40,634 nt of DNA from Candidatus Iainarchaeum sp. (lineage in GTDB: Archaea; Micrarchaeota; Micrarchaeia; Burarchaeales; Fermentimicrarchaeaceae): NCBI GenBank assembly GCA_028714235.1, contig JAQTMQ010000009.1, forward strand, positions 1 through 40,634. The letters run 5' to 3'. The position numbers and the translations under genes are program-made. The notes below the pieces were generated by a model. The model ran no database searches and was not told the DNA's origin. It worked only from the letters and a program-made list of their open reading frames with translations. How positions within the stretch are numbered: position 1 is the first letter of the stretch; every line of letters starts with the position of its first letter. Shown one piece after another: positions 40,048 through 40,634 of the stretch.

Positions 40048-40634
40048 GGCGACCCCCCGCGCGGTTTTACGCCCGGCGGCGCCGGGCATTTTCCCGCTTC
40101 CAGTTTCGAGCCGTCATGCAAGGGCGTCCGGCTTGACTCCTCGCGCCTCAGAAGCGACTCGTACTCGCCCACGACCTCGTCGCTGGGCCCGCATGAAGTA
40201 ATCCTCCCGTGGCTTAATAAAACCGAGTTTTCGCAGAGCTGCTTCACCTGGTCCGCCTGGTGGGAAACGAATACGATGGTTTTCCCGGAGTTCCAGAGCT
40301 CGTTCATGCGCTCAAGCGATTTTTTCTTGAACGCGACGTCGCCGACCGCGAGCACCTCGTCTATGAGGAGGATGTCCGGGTCGGTCATTATCGCGGTGGA
40401 GAACGCGAGCCGCATCACCATCCCCGATGAGTAGTCCTTCAGGGGCAGGTCCATGAACTCGTCGAGCTCGGCGAAGCCGACGATTTCGTCGTACTTCGCG
40501 TTCACCTGCCTTTTCGTGAGCCCCATGATTGAGCCGTAAAGGTAAACGTTCTCGCGCCCGGAAAGCTCGGACTGGAATCCGACTCCGAGCTCTATGAAGG
40601 GCATTATCCTGCCTGTCGCCCTCACCGGGCCGGT
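40044..40634 (-). CDS. Polysaccharide-export ABC transporter ATPase (Wzt/TagH-like), 3' part
   Basis: The gene runs off the right edge; 196 residues of the C-terminal part are visible and the reading frame is open to base 40634. The order is typical of O-antigen/teichoic-acid exporters: FIELGVGFQSELSGRENVYL after the Q-loop, the signature YSSGMVMRLAFSTAI, Walker B DPDILLIDEVLAVGD, the D-loop region FKKKSLERM, and the switch histidine in VFVSHQADQ. The Walker A motif lies outside the window. A short proline/glycine-rich C-terminus is present instead of the long carbohydrate-binding domain of some Wzt proteins. It overlaps the protease start by four bases. It probably drives flipping of a lipid-linked glycan. 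Confidence 0.92.
   Translation of the reverse strand, partial: TGPVRATGRIMPFIELGVGFQSELSGRENVYLYGSIMGLTKRQVNAKYDEIVGFAELDEFMDLPLKDYSSGMVMRLAFSTAIMTDPDILLIDEVLAVGDVAFKKKSLERMNELWNSGKTIVFVSHQADQVKQLCENSVLLSHGRITSCGPSDEVVGEYESLLRREESSRTPLHDGSKLEAGKCPAPPGVKPRGGSP

Noticed and set aside
1-40634. CRISPR arrays, insertion sequences, phage genes or attachment sites
   Set aside because: I saw no regular short repeats, transposase or integrase motifs. The only tRNAs are not followed by an integrase or a duplicated tRNA end.

Overview
The window is a compact, GC-rich stretch of an archaeal chromosome. Archaeal origin is shown by two intron-containing tRNAs, topoisomerase VI A and B, fibrillarin, a Dim2/Pno1-type KH protein, tandem purP genes, an AglB/STT3 oligosaccharyltransferase with a WWDYG motif, and TATA boxes about 25 bases upstream of many start codons, often with no leader. 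The lineage cannot be fixed by eye. A Euryarchaeota-like or DPANN (for example Diapherotrites-like) genome would fit, but this is only a guess. Genes are tightly packed: many adjacent genes overlap by ATGA, convergent genes nearly touch or overlap, and no stretch over 300 bases lacks a gene.

Layout. (1) 1-7,700, nucleotide metabolism: the 3' end of carB, a HAD phosphatase, a small unknown, two divergent purP paralogues in one operon, a two-helix membrane unknown, a B-box-type zinc/membrane protein and a purine-type phosphoribosyltransferase. (2) 7,700-13,260: tRNA-Arg(CCT) with a 129-nt intron, a stand-alone asparagine-synthetase-type ATP-PPase, two membrane-anchored thioredoxin/DsbA-like proteins, a DUF116 protein, fibrillarin directly behind a tRNA-Lys(TTT) whose intron lies in the T-loop, a 76-aa unknown and a double-PAS protein. 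(3) 13,250-21,500, information processing: a leftward run of zinc ribbon, unknown, Hsp20, TrpRS and MetRS; then a leftward KH - top6B - top6A operon, with pcm divergent from it.

(4) 21,511-40,634, a cell-surface glycan locus: aglB and UDP-GlcNAc 2-epimerase (ATGA overlap), a divergent GT2, a GT4, two polytopic GT-C-type proteins, an FAD oxidoreductase of the UDP-galactopyranose-mutase/amine-oxidase type, a GT2-GT4 fusion with a C-terminal beta-sandwich, a type I phosphodiesterase carrying a similar inserted beta-sandwich, a secreted S8 protease with about 33 N-glycosylation sequons and a seven-bladed-propeller-like tail, and the 3' part of a Wzt/TagH-type ABC ATPase. Together they suggest a route that makes, assembles, exports and attaches surface glycans, with a glycosylated protease as a possible acceptor.

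The observations most worth following up are the T-loop intron of tRNA-Lys and its link to fibrillarin, the similar beta-sandwich module in two divergently transcribed glycan enzymes, the apparently permuted thioredoxin-like protein, and the repeated use of single AT-rich elements as two-way promoters.
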